Both the position numbers and the translations under genes were made by a program. Below are positions 16,161-25,472 of a stretch of 64,000 nt of DNA, one piece after another. Location of the stretch: contig NZ_JALJXJ010000005.1 of NCBI RefSeq assembly GCF_024170005.1, forward strand, positions 1 to 64,000. The letters are read 5' to 3'. Source of the DNA: Azospirillum lipoferum (GTDB lineage: Bacteria; Pseudomonadota; Alphaproteobacteria; Azospirillales; Azospirillaceae). Every line of letters starts with the position of its first letter. Positions within the stretch are counted from its first letter, which is position 1. The notes beneath the pieces were generated by a model that made no database searches, was not told the DNA's origin, and was given only the letters and a program-made list of their open reading frames with translations.

Positions 16161-18086
16161 TCACCGCTTGGCGATCTCTCCACCGGCGTAGCCGAGCGTC
16201 TTCAGGGCGTCGGCAATCTCCGGCAGGATGCCGGGATCGTCGATGGTCGCCGGCATCTTGTAGTCCTGGCTGTCGGCGATCTTCTGCATGGTGCCGCGCA
16301 GGATCTTGCCGGAGCGGGTCTTCGGCAGGCGGTCGACCACCAGCGCGCGCTTGAAATCGGCGACGGGGCCGATCTGCTCGCGCACCAGCTGGACCACCTC
16401 CTTGACGATCTCCTCATGCGGACGGGTGACGCCGGCCTTCAGGCAGACGAAGCCGAGCGGCACCTGACCCTTCAAATCGTCGGCCACACCGATCACCGCG
16501 CATTCGGCGACGTCCTTGTGGCTCGACAGCGCCTCTTCCATGGCGCCGGTGGACAGGCGGTGGCCGGCGACGTTGATGATGTCGTCGGTGCGGGCCATGA
16601 CATAGACATAGCCGTCATCGTCGATGAAGCCGGCGTCACCGGTCTGGTAATAGCCAGGGTAGTCGGCGAGGTAGGACTTCCTGTAGCGCTCGTCGGCGTT
16701 CCACAGCGTCGGCAGCGTGCCCGGAGGCAGCGGCAGCTTGACGCAGATGGCGCCGATATCGCCGCGCGGAACCTCCTTCAGCTCGGCGTTCAGCACCCGC
16801 ACGTCCCAGCCCGGCATCGGGCGGGTGGCGGAGCCGTACTTGATGGGGAACAGGTGGACACCCAGCGGGTTGCCGGAAATCGCCCAGCCGGTCTCCGTCT
16901 GCCACCAGTGGTCAATCACCGGGACGTTCAGATTGTCCTCGGCCCAATGCAGCGTATCGGGGTCCGACCGCTCGCCGGCCAGGAACAGGGCACGGAAGTG
17001 CGACAGGTCGTATTTCTTCAGGTAATTGGCGTCCGGATCCTCGCGCTTGATGGCGCGGAAGGCGGTCGGGGCGGTGAACAGCGTGCCGACCTTGTGCTGC
17101 TCGATCACGCGCCAGAAGGTGCCCGGATCGGGGGTGCCGACCGGCTTGCCTTCGAAGACAACGGTGGTGCAGCCGGTCAGCAGCGGCGCATAGACGATGT
17201 AGGAGTGACCGACGACCCAGCCCACGTCCGATGCTGCCCAATACACCTCGCCCGGCTTGACGTTGTAGATGTTGGCCATGGTCCAGCGCAGAGCCACCGC
17301 ATGGCCGCCATTGTCGCGCACCACGCCCTTGGGCTGACCGGTCGTGCCGGAGGTGTAGAGGATGTAGAGCGGGTCGGTCGCCTTGACCGGCACGCACTCC
17401 GCCGGTTCGGCCTTCGCGACCGCCTCGGCCCAATCGATGTCGCGGCCGGCGATCAGCGTCGCCGTTTCCTGCGGGCGCTGCCAGACGATGACGCTGGTGG
17501 GCTTGTGCGACGACTGTTCGATGGCGGCGTCCAGCATCGGCTTGTACTTGACGACGCGGTTCGGCTCGATGCCGCAGGAGGCCGAGACGATGGCCTTCGG
17601 CTTGGCGTCGTCGATGCGGGTCGCCAGCTCATGCGGGGCGAAGCCGCCGAACACCACCGAATGCACGGCACCCAGACGGGCGCAGGCCAGCATGGCGACC
17701 AGCGACTGCGGGATCATCGGCATATAGAGAAGGACCCGGTCGCCCTTCTCGACACCCTGGGCGCGCAACGCCCCGGCGAAGCGGGCGACCTGATCCTGCA
17801 ACTCGGCATAGGTGATGGTCTGGACGGTCTGGGTGACCGGGCTGTCATAGATGATCGCCGCCTGGGCACCACGCCCGCCTTCCACATGGCGGTCCACCGC
17901 GTTGTAACAGGTGTTCAGCTCCCCGCCGGTGAACCAGCGGTAGAAGGGCGCGTTGCTGTCGTCCAGCACCTTGTCCCACGGCTTGAACCAGGAGATGTCC
18001 TTCGCCGCCTCGCCCCAGAACCCCGCGGGGTCCGACAGGGAACGGGAGAAAAGCAAATCGTAGCTGGAGGCCGCATTCAGACTCAT
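16161..18086 (-). CDS. prpE: Propionyl-CoA synthetase (propionate-CoA ligase)
   Basis: A 641-residue AMP-forming acyl-CoA synthetase. It opens with the PrpE-type ACS N-domain (FWGEAAKDISWFKPWDKVLD, PFYRWFTGGELNTCYNAVDR). The AMP-binding loop YTSGTTGQPKG lies near residue 245, followed by ASDVGWVVGHSYIVYAPLL, DHWWQTETGW, QTGDAGFIDDDGYVYVMART and the acetylation-type lysine region PKTRSGKILRGT. It makes propionyl-CoA and, in relatives, also 3-hydroxypropionyl-CoA and acrylyl-CoA from the free acids. It diverges, across a 600-base AT-rich gap, from the CoA-transferase/AcuI operon that would consume these thioesters. Confidence 0.9.
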   Translation of the reverse strand: MSLNAASSYDLLFSRSLSDPAGFWGEAAKDISWFKPWDKVLDDSNAPFYRWFTGGELNTCYNAVDRHVEGGRGAQAAIIYDSPVTQTVQTITYAELQDQVARFAGALRAQGVEKGDRVLLYMPMIPQSLVAMLACARLGAVHSVVFGGFAPHELATRIDDAKPKAIVSASCGIEPNRVVKYKPMLDAAIEQSSHKPTSVIVWQRPQETATLIAGRDIDWAEAVAKAEPAECVPVKATDPLYILYTSGTTGQPKGVVRDNGGHAVALRWTMANIYNVKPGEVYWAASDVGWVVGHSYIVYAPLLTGCTTVVFEGKPVGTPDPGTFWRVIEQHKVGTLFTAPTAFRAIKREDPDANYLKKYDLSHFRALFLAGERSDPDTLHWAEDNLNVPVIDHWWQTETGWAISGNPLGVHLFPIKYGSATRPMPGWDVRVLNAELKEVPRGDIGAICVKLPLPPGTLPTLWNADERYRKSYLADYPGYYQTGDAGFIDDDGYVYVMARTDDIINVAGHRLSTGAMEEALSSHKDVAECAVIGVADDLKGQVPLGFVCLKAGVTRPHEEIVKEVVQLVREQIGPVADFKRALVVDRLPKTRSGKILRGTMQKIADSQDYKMPATIDDPGILPEIADALKTLGYAGGEIAKR

Positions 18087-18416
18087 TGGATTTCCCCCAC
18101 ATTTATATATGCGCGAAAGGCGGTTCGAGCGATGTTTGGATCAAAAAACCAACACCAATCAATATAATTGAGATAATATACAATATTTTCGCGATTAAAT
18201 TATCATATTATATATTACCGACACGCAAAAATTTCCAGACTAATGCATAATTTTCTGAATTTCTGTGAGTGAATATAACATTTCTTCTATGTTTATATTA
18301 GGTCGGGCTGGCCGGCGCCAGTTACAGGAATTCGGAACGACGTGTATGGCAGTTCCTGCTCTGTGATTGGTGAGCCTGATAGCTCCACTTGACGTCGCAA
18401 GCTGCATGACGATGTC

Positions 18417-18435
18417 ATATTTGTCAAACAAATAT
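18417..18435. promoter_or_regulatory. Palindromic operator candidate ATATTTG-TCAAA-CAAATAT
   Basis: A 19-base perfect dyad, ATATTTGTCAAACAAATAT, with core TTGT-CAA-ACAA. This is the style of site bound by FCD-type GntR regulators. Its 13-base arm sequence GTTTGACAAATAT recurs on the other strand at 18582-18594, 105 bases before the CoA-transferase start. The pair brackets the divergent promoter zone. Confidence 0.5.
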
Positions 18436-18581
18436 TATTTTTTTTCAGGGTATCATTGGTGAGCAGTGTTGAGGTGGCGTTCAAGCGTGGTGGGTCCTCG
18501 CTATTGATGCGTTCGGTTCACCCTACATGGGGCGCCTGGCTCGGGCTCACAGGTGGCCAGAGAAAAAACTATCATATATAG

Positions 18582-18594
18582 GTTTGACAAATAT
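18582..18594 (+). promoter_or_regulatory. Second copy of GTTTGACAAATAT
   Basis: Exact 13-base repeat of the minus-strand arm of the 18417-18435 palindrome, here with a degenerate opposite arm. It contains TTGACA but I see no good -10 hexamer 16-18 bases downstream, so a regulator half-site is more likely than a promoter element alone. Confidence 0.4.
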
Positions 18595-18686
18595 CATTAT
18601 GGCGACCAAGGTATGGCAGCGACGACGCCCTGACCCCACCAAAGACAGGTCCACACTTGGTGATCGCCGCAAACAGGAGGACAAAC

Positions 18687-19949
18687 ATGGGCGACGAAAG
18701 GAAATCCGTTGCACGACAAGGCCCCTTGTCCGGCATCACGGTTCTTGATTTTTCCCGCGTTCTGGCTGGACCCTATTGCACGATGGTCCTGGCCGACCTT
18801 GGTGCACGTGTCATCAAGGTCGAGAAGTTTGGCACCGGCGACGATACGCGGGCCTTCGGCCCCTTTGTCGGCTCGGAGTCCGCCTATTTTATGTGCTTTA
18901 ATCGGCATAAGGAAAGCATCGTCCTCGACGTCAAGTCGCCACGTGATCGGGAACTGCTGGAGTGCCTACTCGACACCTGTGACGTGGTTGTCGAGAATTT
19001 CAGGCCGGGCGTCATGGATCGCTTGGGCTACGGACCTGAGCGTTTGGCGAAGACACACCCACACATCATCTATGCATCGATTTCGGGCTTCGGCCATTCC
19101 GGGCCGATGACCGACCTCCCAGGATACGACATGGTCGTTCAGGCGATGGGAGGCGTCATGAGCCTTACCGGTTGGCCCGGTGGACCGCCGGCTCGCGTTG
19201 GTACGAGCTTCGGCGATCTCGGGGCTGCCCTGTTCGCGGCGGTTGGGATCGTTTCCGCCCTATTCAGTCGCACGCGGGACGCGCAGGGAACGCGCGTCGA
19301 CATCGGCATGCTCGACTGTCAGGCGGCTCTGATGGAAACAGCGCTCGCACGGTACGATGTTGAAGGCAGGATCCCGACGCGCACGGGCGACAGCCATCCA
19401 TCCTTAGCCCCTTTCGAGACGTTCGCGGCTAGCGACGAGCGCTTCGTCATTGCAGCCGGTAACGATACGCTCTTCATGCTCATGGCCGATGCGTTGGACA
19501 GTCCCCGCCTGGCACTCGATCCACGTTTCGTGACCAACGATTTGCGTGTGCATAACCGCGCCGCACTTGTAGAAGCGATAGAGGCGGTGACGCGTACGAT
19601 GCCCGTCACGCACTGGATTGACCGGCTTAACGAGGCTGGTGTGCCCTGCGCGCCCATCAACACCATCGACCGTCTGTTCTCTCACCCGCAGCTCCTTTCT
19701 CGCAACATGGTCATCCAGGTGCAAGGGCAAGGGGATCGCGCGGTGCGCACTGCCGGCAATCCGATAAAGATGGGTGGCTATGCCGACTTCGATCCTGCCG
19801 TTCCACTGCGTGCGCCGGCGCTGAACCAACACCGGGAAGCCATTCTCCACGAGCTTATGGCTGGAGTCGGTGCCTATGCGGTGGCTCCCGTCGGTGGGGA
19901 GCAAGCTGGGCCGAAGTCGCCCGTGTCCGTCGATACCCAGGCCGCCTAG
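18687..19949 (+). CDS. Class III (CaiB/BaiF) CoA-transferase, AcuN-like
   Basis: A 420-residue family III CoA-transferase. N-terminal [20 protein letters not shown] and [22 protein letters not shown] carry the family fingerprint, and the catalytic aspartate sits in [17 protein letters not shown] at 18687 follows AGGAGGACAAAC. As first gene of an operon with enoyl-CoA hydratase, semialdehyde dehydrogenase, GMC dehydrogenase and AcuI, it most resembles AcuN of Halomonas, which with AcuK turns acrylate into 3-hydroxypropionate. Formyl- or succinyl-type donors cannot be distinguished from sequence, and other short acids are possible substrates. Confidence 0.8.
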   Translation: MGDERKSVARQGPLSGITVLDFSRVLAGPYCTMVLADLGARVIKVEKFGTGDDTRAFGPFVGSESAYFMCFNRHKESIVLDVKSPRDRELLECLLDTCDVVVENFRPGVMDRLGYGPERLAKTHPHIIYASISGFGHSGPMTDLPGYDMVVQAMGGVMSLTGWPGGPPARVGTSFGDLGAALFAAVGIVSALFSRTRDAQGTRVDIGMLDCQAALMETALARYDVEGRIPTRTGDSHPSLAPFETFAASDERFVIAAGNDTLFMLMADALDSPRLALDPRFVTNDLRVHNRAALVEAIEAVTRTMPVTHWIDRLNEAGVPCAPINTIDRLFSHPQLLSRNMVIQVQGQGDRAVRTAGNPIKMGGYADFDPAVPLRAPALNQHREAILHELMAGVGAYAVAPVGGEQAGPKSPVSVDTQAA

Positions 19950-19977
19950 ATGCCACTTCGCCTCAGGAGCAAGAGAC

Positions 19978-20847
19978 ATGAGCGCCAACCTCACGCCGGT
20001 CCGTAGAACCACCCGTCAAACTGCTACGACCGAACTCGAGCAGGATACCTCAACCGCTCAGACGCCGTCCGACGATACGCGCTCAACCATCCTCGTGGAG
20101 CGCCGCGAACGTGTCGGACTGATCACGCTAAACCGTCCCAAGAGCCTTAACGCCCTGAATCGCAGGCTAGCGGCCGAGGTGCTCGCCGCGCTCCACGAAT
20201 TCGACGCCGACGATCGCATCGGCGCCATAGTGATCACCGGCAGCATGCGGGCCTTTGCGGCCGGGGCGGACATCGCCGAAATGGTAGACAAGACGTTCGT
20301 CGAGCTCAACGCTGACGACATTCTCTCCGATTGGGATCAGGTCCGCTTCATTAAAAAGCCGATCATCGCCGCTGTTGGCGGCTACGCTCTCGGGGGCGGT
20401 TGCGAGTTGGCGTTGTTGTGCGACTTCATCGTGGCGTCGGAGGACGCGCAGTTCGGCCAACCGGAAATCAAACTTGGCATCCTCCCCGGCATCGGCGGCT
20501 CGCAGCGGCTCACCCACTCCGCGGGCAAGGCGCTGGCTATGGATTTGGTCCTCACCGGACGGACGATCGGGGCGACCGAAGCTAAGGCGGCCGGCATCGT
20601 CGCGCGGGTCGTCCCAGCCGGCGACCTTCTCCAGACAGCCCTGGAGGCTGCGCACACCATTGCTGGGTACAATGCTCCCGCCGTCCGCATGGCCAAGGAG
20701 GCGGTAAATCGGGCCTTCGAAGCCAGTCTAGCAGAGGGCTTGATGCACGAGCGGCGCCTTTTCCAGGCAGCCTTCGCGACGGAGGGCCAGAAAGAGGGCA
20801 TGCACGCCTTTCTGGCGAAACGCGCACCGGTCTTCCGCAACCGCTAA
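19978..20847 (+). CDS. Enoyl-CoA hydratase, AcuK-like
   Basis: A 289-residue crotonase-fold protein. [14 protein letters not shown] is the CoA/oxyanion segment ([12 protein letters not shown]), [16 protein letters not shown] the second oxyanion turn plus first catalytic Glu, and [20 protein letters not shown] carries the second catalytic Glu. About 38 polar residues precede the fold ([18 protein letters not shown]), longer than the usual start, and look disordered. ATG at 19978 follows CAGGAGCAAGAGAC. In context it would hydrate acrylyl-CoA to 3-hydroxypropionyl-CoA (AcuK or AcuH role). Spaced 28 bases after the CoA-transferase. Confidence 0.8.
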   Translation: MSANLTPVRRTTRQTATTELEQDTSTAQTPSDDTRSTILVERRERVGLITLNRPKSLNALNRRLAAEVLAALHEFDADDRIGAIVITGSMRAFAAGADIAEMVDKTFVELNADDILSDWDQVRFIKKPIIAAVGGYALGGGCELALLCDFIVASEDAQFGQPEIKLGILPGIGGSQRLTHSAGKALAMDLVLTGRTIGATEAKAAGIVARVVPAGDLLQTALEAAHTIAGYNAPAVRMAKEAVNRAFEASLAEGLMHERRLFQAAFATEGQKEGMHAFLAKRAPVFRNR

Positions 20848-20951
20848 CCCCCTGCTGGCGTGCCGCCAGCCATCGATTCTGTCATCCGCACGGCGCCCGT
20901 TTGCGGCGCGGGGCGTCGCATGACCACAATTCACGATGAGGACCAGAACCA

Positions 20952-22487
20952 ATGGACAGCATCCTGCACCCTGTCGACGACCGGCCGGGACTTCGCCGCC
21001 TCGGCCATTTCATCGACGGCGCCATCGTTCCCGGAACGTCCGGCCGTACCGCCGAGGTCTTCAATCCCGCCACCGGCGAGCGCGTCGCCACCGTCGCCCT
21101 TGCCTCCGTTGGCGATGTCGATTCTGCCGTCGCCGCTGCAAGGACTGCCTTGCCGCAATGGGCAGCGACCACCCCCATCCGGCGGTCGCGCATCCTGTTC
21201 CGCTTCCGCGACCTGCTTGAGCGCAACATCGACCGTTTGGCAGCCCGCATCACCGAAGAACATGGCAAGGTCCTCTCGGACGCCAAGGGCGAACTCGTCC
21301 GAGGCCTCGAGGTGGTTGAGTACGTGACCGGCATTCCCGGCCTGCTCAAAGGTGAAGTCTCCGAGGATGCCGGCACTGGCATCGACACCTATTCGATCCG
21401 TCAGCCGGTCGGCATCTGCGCCGGCATCTCGCCGTTCAATTTCCCGGCGATGGTGCCGATGTGGATGTTCCCGGTCGCGCTGGCATGCGGCAACACGTTC
21501 GTGATGAAGCCCAGCGAGCGTGATCCGTCCCTGTGCCTGGAGTTGGCGGCGTTGCTCAAGGAGGCCGGGCTGCCCGATGGTGTGTTCAACGTCGTCAACG
21601 GCGGCAAGGAGGCGGTCGATGCGCTGCTCGACCATCCAGACGTGGCTGCGGTCAGCTTCGTCGGATCGACGCCAATTGCCCAGTATGTCTACGCGCGTGG
21701 CACTGCAAGCGGTAAGCGCGTGCAGGCGCTCGGTGGGGCTAAGAACCACATGGTGGTTATGCCCGACGCCAACGTCGACCAAGCCGTTGATGCGCTTATG
21801 GGCGCGGCCTACGGTTCAGCCGGCGAACGCTGTATGGCGATTTCGGTAGCCGTGGCGGTCGGCGACGCGGTGGGCGACCGCCTGGTGGCCGAGCTTGCAC
21901 GACGGATCACCACCCTCAAGGTCGCGCCCGGAACGGATCCCGCGGCTGAAATGGGTCCCCTGATCACCCGCGAGCACAGAGACAAGGTTCGCGGCTACAT
22001 CGATTCCGGGATTGAAGATGGCGCCGATCTGGTGGTGGACGGTCGTGTTCTTGCGGTCCCAGGGCATGAGCGGGGCTTCTTCTTGGGCGCTACCCTCTTC
22101 GACCGCGTAAATCCAAAAATGCGGATCTACAAGGAGGAGATCTTCGGCCCTGTGCTAGCGGTGGTGCGCGTCGCCAACTTTGAGGAGGCGCTGCGCTTGG
22201 TAAATGAGCACGAGTTCGGGAACGGCACCGCCGTGTTTACGCGCGATGGCCGCGTCGGTCGGGCCTTCGCCAATCGCGTCCAAGCTGGCATGATCGGCAT
22301 CAACGTGCCCATCCCAGTGCCTGTGGCCTACCATTCCTTTGGCGGATGGAAGCGTTCGCTGTTCGGCGACCATCATGTCCATGGCCCGGAGGGCATCCGC
22401 TTCTACACAAGGCTCAAAGCGGTGACGACCCGTTGGCCAGACGATGAGCGCGTCACATCGCAGTTCGTCATGCCGACGCTTTCGTAG
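20952..22487 (+). CDS. mmsA: CoA-acylating methylmalonate/malonate semialdehyde dehydrogenase
   Basis: A 511-residue aldehyde dehydrogenase of the MmsA family. Catalytic Cys294 is in GSAGERCMA; the glutamate position, [20 protein letters not shown] and [20 protein letters not shown] are all MmsA-specific. The enzyme makes propionyl-CoA from methylmalonate semialdehyde or acetyl-CoA from malonate semialdehyde. With the GMC dehydrogenase that follows, the malonate semialdehyde reaction (DddC role: 3-hydroxypropionate to acetyl-CoA plus CO2) is the likely one. Valine catabolism is the alternative but no valine-pathway gene such as 3-hydroxyisobutyrate dehydrogenase is present. Confidence 0.87.
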   Translation: MDSILHPVDDRPGLRRLGHFIDGAIVPGTSGRTAEVFNPATGERVATVALASVGDVDSAVAAARTALPQWAATTPIRRSRILFRFRDLLERNIDRLAARITEEHGKVLSDAKGELVRGLEVVEYVTGIPGLLKGEVSEDAGTGIDTYSIRQPVGICAGISPFNFPAMVPMWMFPVALACGNTFVMKPSERDPSLCLELAALLKEAGLPDGVFNVVNGGKEAVDALLDHPDVAAVSFVGSTPIAQYVYARGTASGKRVQALGGAKNHMVVMPDANVDQAVDALMGAAYGSAGERCMAISVAVAVGDAVGDRLVAELARRITTLKVAPGTDPAAEMGPLITREHRDKVRGYIDSGIEDGADLVVDGRVLAVPGHERGFFLGATLFDRVNPKMRIYKEEIFGPVLAVVRVANFEEALRLVNEHEFGNGTAVFTRDGRVGRAFANRVQAGMIGINVPIPVPVAYHSFGGWKRSLFGDHHVHGPEGIRFYTRLKAVTTRWPDDERVTSQFVMPTLS

Positions 22488-22583
22488 CAGCCGTACTGCC
22501 GGGACGCCGCTGGCGCGGGTACAGAAATCGCACCTGCGTCCGCGCTCCACACCAGCTCCACCAAGCATCCCCGGAAGGCAGCC

Positions 22584-24260
22584 ATGCGGCCCAAAAGCGT
22601 GACCGAGTTTGGTTCGTTCGATTTCATCATCGTCGGGGCAGGCAGCGCAGGATGCGTGCTCGCCAACCGTCTGAGCGCCGATCCGGCGCACCGCGTGCTC
22701 CTCCTCGAGGCGGGAGGCCAGGACGACTACATGTGGATCCATGTGCCTGTCGGCTATCTCTACTGCATGGGTAACCCGCGCACGGATTGGGGTTTCCGGA
22801 CAGAGGGAGAGCCAAGTTTGAATGGCCGCGCCCTGAACTATCCGCGAGGGCGCGTGCTGGGAGGCTGCTCCTCAATCAACGGCATGATCTACATGCGGGG
22901 GCAGGCACAGGACTATGATGGTTGGCGCGACCTCGGCAACGAGGGATGGGGATGGAACGATGTGCTCCCCTATTTCCGCAAGTCGGAAGACTACCATGCC
23001 GGCGCCTGCGAGATGCATGGCTCCGGTGGGGAATGGCGGGTCGAGGAGCAACGCCTCTCGTGGGAGATCCTTGATGCGTTCCGCGATGCGGCGGAAGCAG
23101 CCGGCATCCCCAAGGTAGAGGATTTCAACCGGGGAGACAATGAGGGGTCGAGTTATTTCCGCGTCAACCAAAAGCGGGGCTGGCGCTGGAACGCGTCCAA
23201 GGCCTTCCTGCGCCCGGCGCTCTCCCGGCCCAACCTCCACGTCCAGACCGGCGCGCAGGTCCGCCGTGTCATCGTCGAGCACGGCCGAGCCGTCGGTGTC
23301 GAGTTCGAAATCGCATCGGACGTTTGCATAGCCAGGGCTGGTGAAACGATCCTGTCGGCCGGCGCCGTCAGTTCTCCCGCGATTCTGGAGCTGTCCGGCA
23401 TCGGACAGGCCGATCGCCTGCGGGATCTCGGGATCCTCGTCAAGCATCACCTGCCGGGGGTCGGTGAGAACCTTCAGGACCACCTGCAGATCCGATGCGC
23501 TTACAAGGTCCGCGGCGTGACGACCCTCAATACGCGGGCCAACAGCTGGCTGGGCAAGCTCGGCATTGCCATGGAGTACGCGCTCTTCCGGTCAGGGCCA
23601 ATGTCGATGGCACCGAGCCAACTCGGCGTGTTCACCCGGTCGGCAGAGCGGTTCTCCACGCCGAACGTCCAATACCATGTCCAGCCGCTGAGCCTTGATC
23701 GCTTCGGCGAGCCTCTCCATCCATTTCCGGCCTTCACCGCCAGCGTCTGTAACCTGCGCCCGGAAAGCCGCGGATCGATCCACATCCGATCGCCGGATCC
23801 GCGGACGGCACCCTCGATCCGTCCCAACTATCTCTCGACGGAGGGGGACCGGCTGGTCGCGGCGGAATCCATACGGCTGACCCGCCGAATCGTTGCCCAA
23901 GCTCCCCTCCAGCGTTATGCGCCGGAGGAGTTCAAGCCGGGGCCGGACTATCAAACGGACGCGGATCTCGCCCGTGCCGCGGGCGATATCGCCACAACGA
24001 TCTTTCACCCGGTCGGCACCGCTCGTATGGGTCTGGACGATATGGCAGTCGTCGATCCCGAGCTTCGAGTGCGCGGCATAGAGGGCCTACGCGTCATCGA
24101 TGCATCGGTAATGCCGACCATCACCTCGGGCAACACCAACTCGCCCACCATAATGATCGCGGAAAAGGGGGCTGACGCCATCCTGCATGGACGCAGGGCT
24201 AGCGGGTCGGTGAGCCGACTCTCTCTCCGTCCAACCATCCACCACGAACCAACCGCATGA
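22584..24260 (+). CDS. GMC-family FAD alcohol dehydrogenase, DddA-like
   Basis: A 558-residue glucose-methanol-choline oxidoreductase related to choline dehydrogenase. FAD-binding DFIIVGAGSAGCVLANRL is at residues 13-30, GMC signature 1 as GRVLGGCSSINGMIYMRG, signature 2 as GAVSSPAILELSGIG, and the catalytic region as FHPVGTARMG near 474 with SGNTNSPTIMIAEKGAD near 515. GGAAGG precedes ATG. Halomonas DddA, which oxidises 3-hydroxypropionate to malonate semialdehyde, is from this superfamily and is also next to an MmsA-type DddC. Choline or other alcohols cannot be excluded, but no betaine genes are nearby. Confidence 0.8.
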   Translation: MRPKSVTEFGSFDFIIVGAGSAGCVLANRLSADPAHRVLLLEAGGQDDYMWIHVPVGYLYCMGNPRTDWGFRTEGEPSLNGRALNYPRGRVLGGCSSINGMIYMRGQAQDYDGWRDLGNEGWGWNDVLPYFRKSEDYHAGACEMHGSGGEWRVEEQRLSWEILDAFRDAAEAAGIPKVEDFNRGDNEGSSYFRVNQKRGWRWNASKAFLRPALSRPNLHVQTGAQVRRVIVEHGRAVGVEFEIASDVCIARAGETILSAGAVSSPAILELSGIGQADRLRDLGILVKHHLPGVGENLQDHLQIRCAYKVRGVTTLNTRANSWLGKLGIAMEYALFRSGPMSMAPSQLGVFTRSAERFSTPNVQYHVQPLSLDRFGEPLHPFPAFTASVCNLRPESRGSIHIRSPDPRTAPSIRPNYLSTEGDRLVAAESIRLTRRIVAQAPLQRYAPEEFKPGPDYQTDADLARAAGDIATTIFHPVGTARMGLDDMAVVDPELRVRGIEGLRVIDASVMPTITSGNTNSPTIMIAEKGADAILHGRRASGSVSRLSLRPTIHHEPTA

Positions 24261-25261
24261 GCAGGACCATGAGCCATACATTTCAAGCCATCTGCGTTTC
24301 AAAGCCTGAGGGCGGCGATCAAACCGTCCAATTTGTTTCTCTTTGTGACGACGACCTTATGGACGGCGACGTGACTGTTGCCGTCGAACATTCCACCGTC
24401 AATTACAAGGACGGGTTGGCGGTGTCCGGTGCGTCGCCCATCCTGCGGCGCTTCCCAATGATCCCCGGGATCGACTTCGCCGGGCGCGTGATCCGCTCGG
24501 ACGATCAGCGTTTCTCGCCGGGCGACCGGGTGGTGCTCAACGGATTTGGTGTTGGGGAAGTTCACTTCGGGGGCTTCGCCCAGCGAGCGCGCGTGAAGGG
24601 CGACTGGCTGCTGAGGCTGCCGGACGGAGTGACCACCGCTCAGGCTATGGGGATTGGAACTGCCGGATACACCGCAGCGCTGTGCGTTATGGCGCTTGAA
24701 CGCGGTGGAATCGTACCCGATCACGGCGATGTCCTGGTGACGGGGGCCGCTGGGGGTGTCGGCAGCGTTGCGATCGCGCTGCTCGACAAGCTCGGATACC
24801 GCGTGATTGCGGCGTCGCGTAGAGCCGCCGAGGAGGAGAGCTATCTGCGCATGCTTGGGGCGGCCGACATAATCGACACGCGAGACCTTGCTGTTTCCGG
24901 CCGCCCTTTGATGAAAGAGCGTTGGGCCGCTGCCGTGGATTCGGTCGGCAGTTGGACGCTCGCCAATGTCGTGGCTGGCACGCGTTATGGTGGGGTCGTC
25001 GCTGCATGCGGGTTGGCTCAAGGCGCGGATTTGCCTTTGACTGTGATGCCCTTCATCCTACGGGGCGTTACCTTGGCAGGTGTGGATTCCGTCATGGCGC
25101 CGCGGCAGCGGCGGGAAGAGGCGTGGGCTCGCCTGGCCAGGGATCTGGACCTTACCCGGCTTGATAGGATGACCAGCCACATCGGGCTTGATGACGTGCC
25201 ACGCATCGCCGCTGAAATCCTGGCGGGAAAGGTGAGGGGGAGGGTGGTCGTCGACCTGTGA
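24257..25261 (+). CDS. acuI: Acrylyl-CoA reductase, MDR superfamily
   Basis: A 334-residue zinc-free medium-chain reductase of the YhdH/AcuI group. EHSTVNYKDGLAVSG, PGIDFAGRV, GTAGYTAALCVMALE and the NADPH loop VTGAAGGVGSVA with ASRRAAEE are its hallmarks. AcuI reduces acrylyl-CoA to propionyl-CoA, protecting against this reactive thioester and allowing reductive use of 3-hydroxypropionate. Its ATG overlaps the GMC dehydrogenase stop (ATGA); a second ATG at 24269 is possible. Last gene of the operon; a new promoter region follows. Confidence 0.82.
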   Translation: MSRTMSHTFQAICVSKPEGGDQTVQFVSLCDDDLMDGDVTVAVEHSTVNYKDGLAVSGASPILRRFPMIPGIDFAGRVIRSDDQRFSPGDRVVLNGFGVGEVHFGGFAQRARVKGDWLLRLPDGVTTAQAMGIGTAGYTAALCVMALERGGIVPDHGDVLVTGAAGGVGSVAIALLDKLGYRVIAASRRAAEEESYLRMLGAADIIDTRDLAVSGRPLMKERWAAAVDSVGSWTLANVVAGTRYGGVVAACGLAQGADLPLTVMPFILRGVTLAGVDSVMAPRQRREEAWARLARDLDLTRLDRMTSHIGLDDVPRIAAEILAGKVRGRVVVDL

Positions 25262-25339
25262 CGCTGGCGGTGTGTGATGCAAGGAGACGCGCTCCGGACT
25301 TTTTGTAGACGATTTGCCATCCATGCAATCCGAAGGTCC

Positions 25340-25406
25340 TTGACATAGATACCGATTGGTATCGTAAGATACTGCATGGTTCCATACGGCACTAACTAGT
25401 ATCTTA
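25340..25406 (+). promoter_or_regulatory. Amidase-operon promoter with nested palindromes
   Basis: TTGACA (25340-25345) and TAAGAT (25365-25370), 19 bases apart, could be a sigma70 promoter. Inside the spacer lies the perfect dyad GATACC-GATT-GGTATC (25348-25363), and TAAGATACT (25365-25373) pairs exactly with AGTATCTTA (25398-25406). Several GTATC half-sites over the promoter suggest a repressor site of the TetR style. Which protein binds is unknown; the TetR gene at 38515 at the far end of the amide module is one candidate. Confidence 0.5.
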
Positions 25407-25472
25407 AACCGGCCATTGTCGTTCGGCGTCGCACACCCTGGCCCCATGCGAAGGGAAGTGGAGGAGCATCCA

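Larger units (their letters stand above)
18087..18686. promoter_or_regulatory. AT-rich divergent intergenic region
   Basis: 600 bases between prpE (leftward) and the CoA-transferase operon (rightward). 18110-18480 is strikingly AT-rich for this replicon, with runs such as ATTATATATTACC. No frame with a ribosome binding site is convincing. It holds two copies of GTTTGACAAATAT in opposite orientation and so probably both divergent promoters with a shared operator system. Confidence 0.6.
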
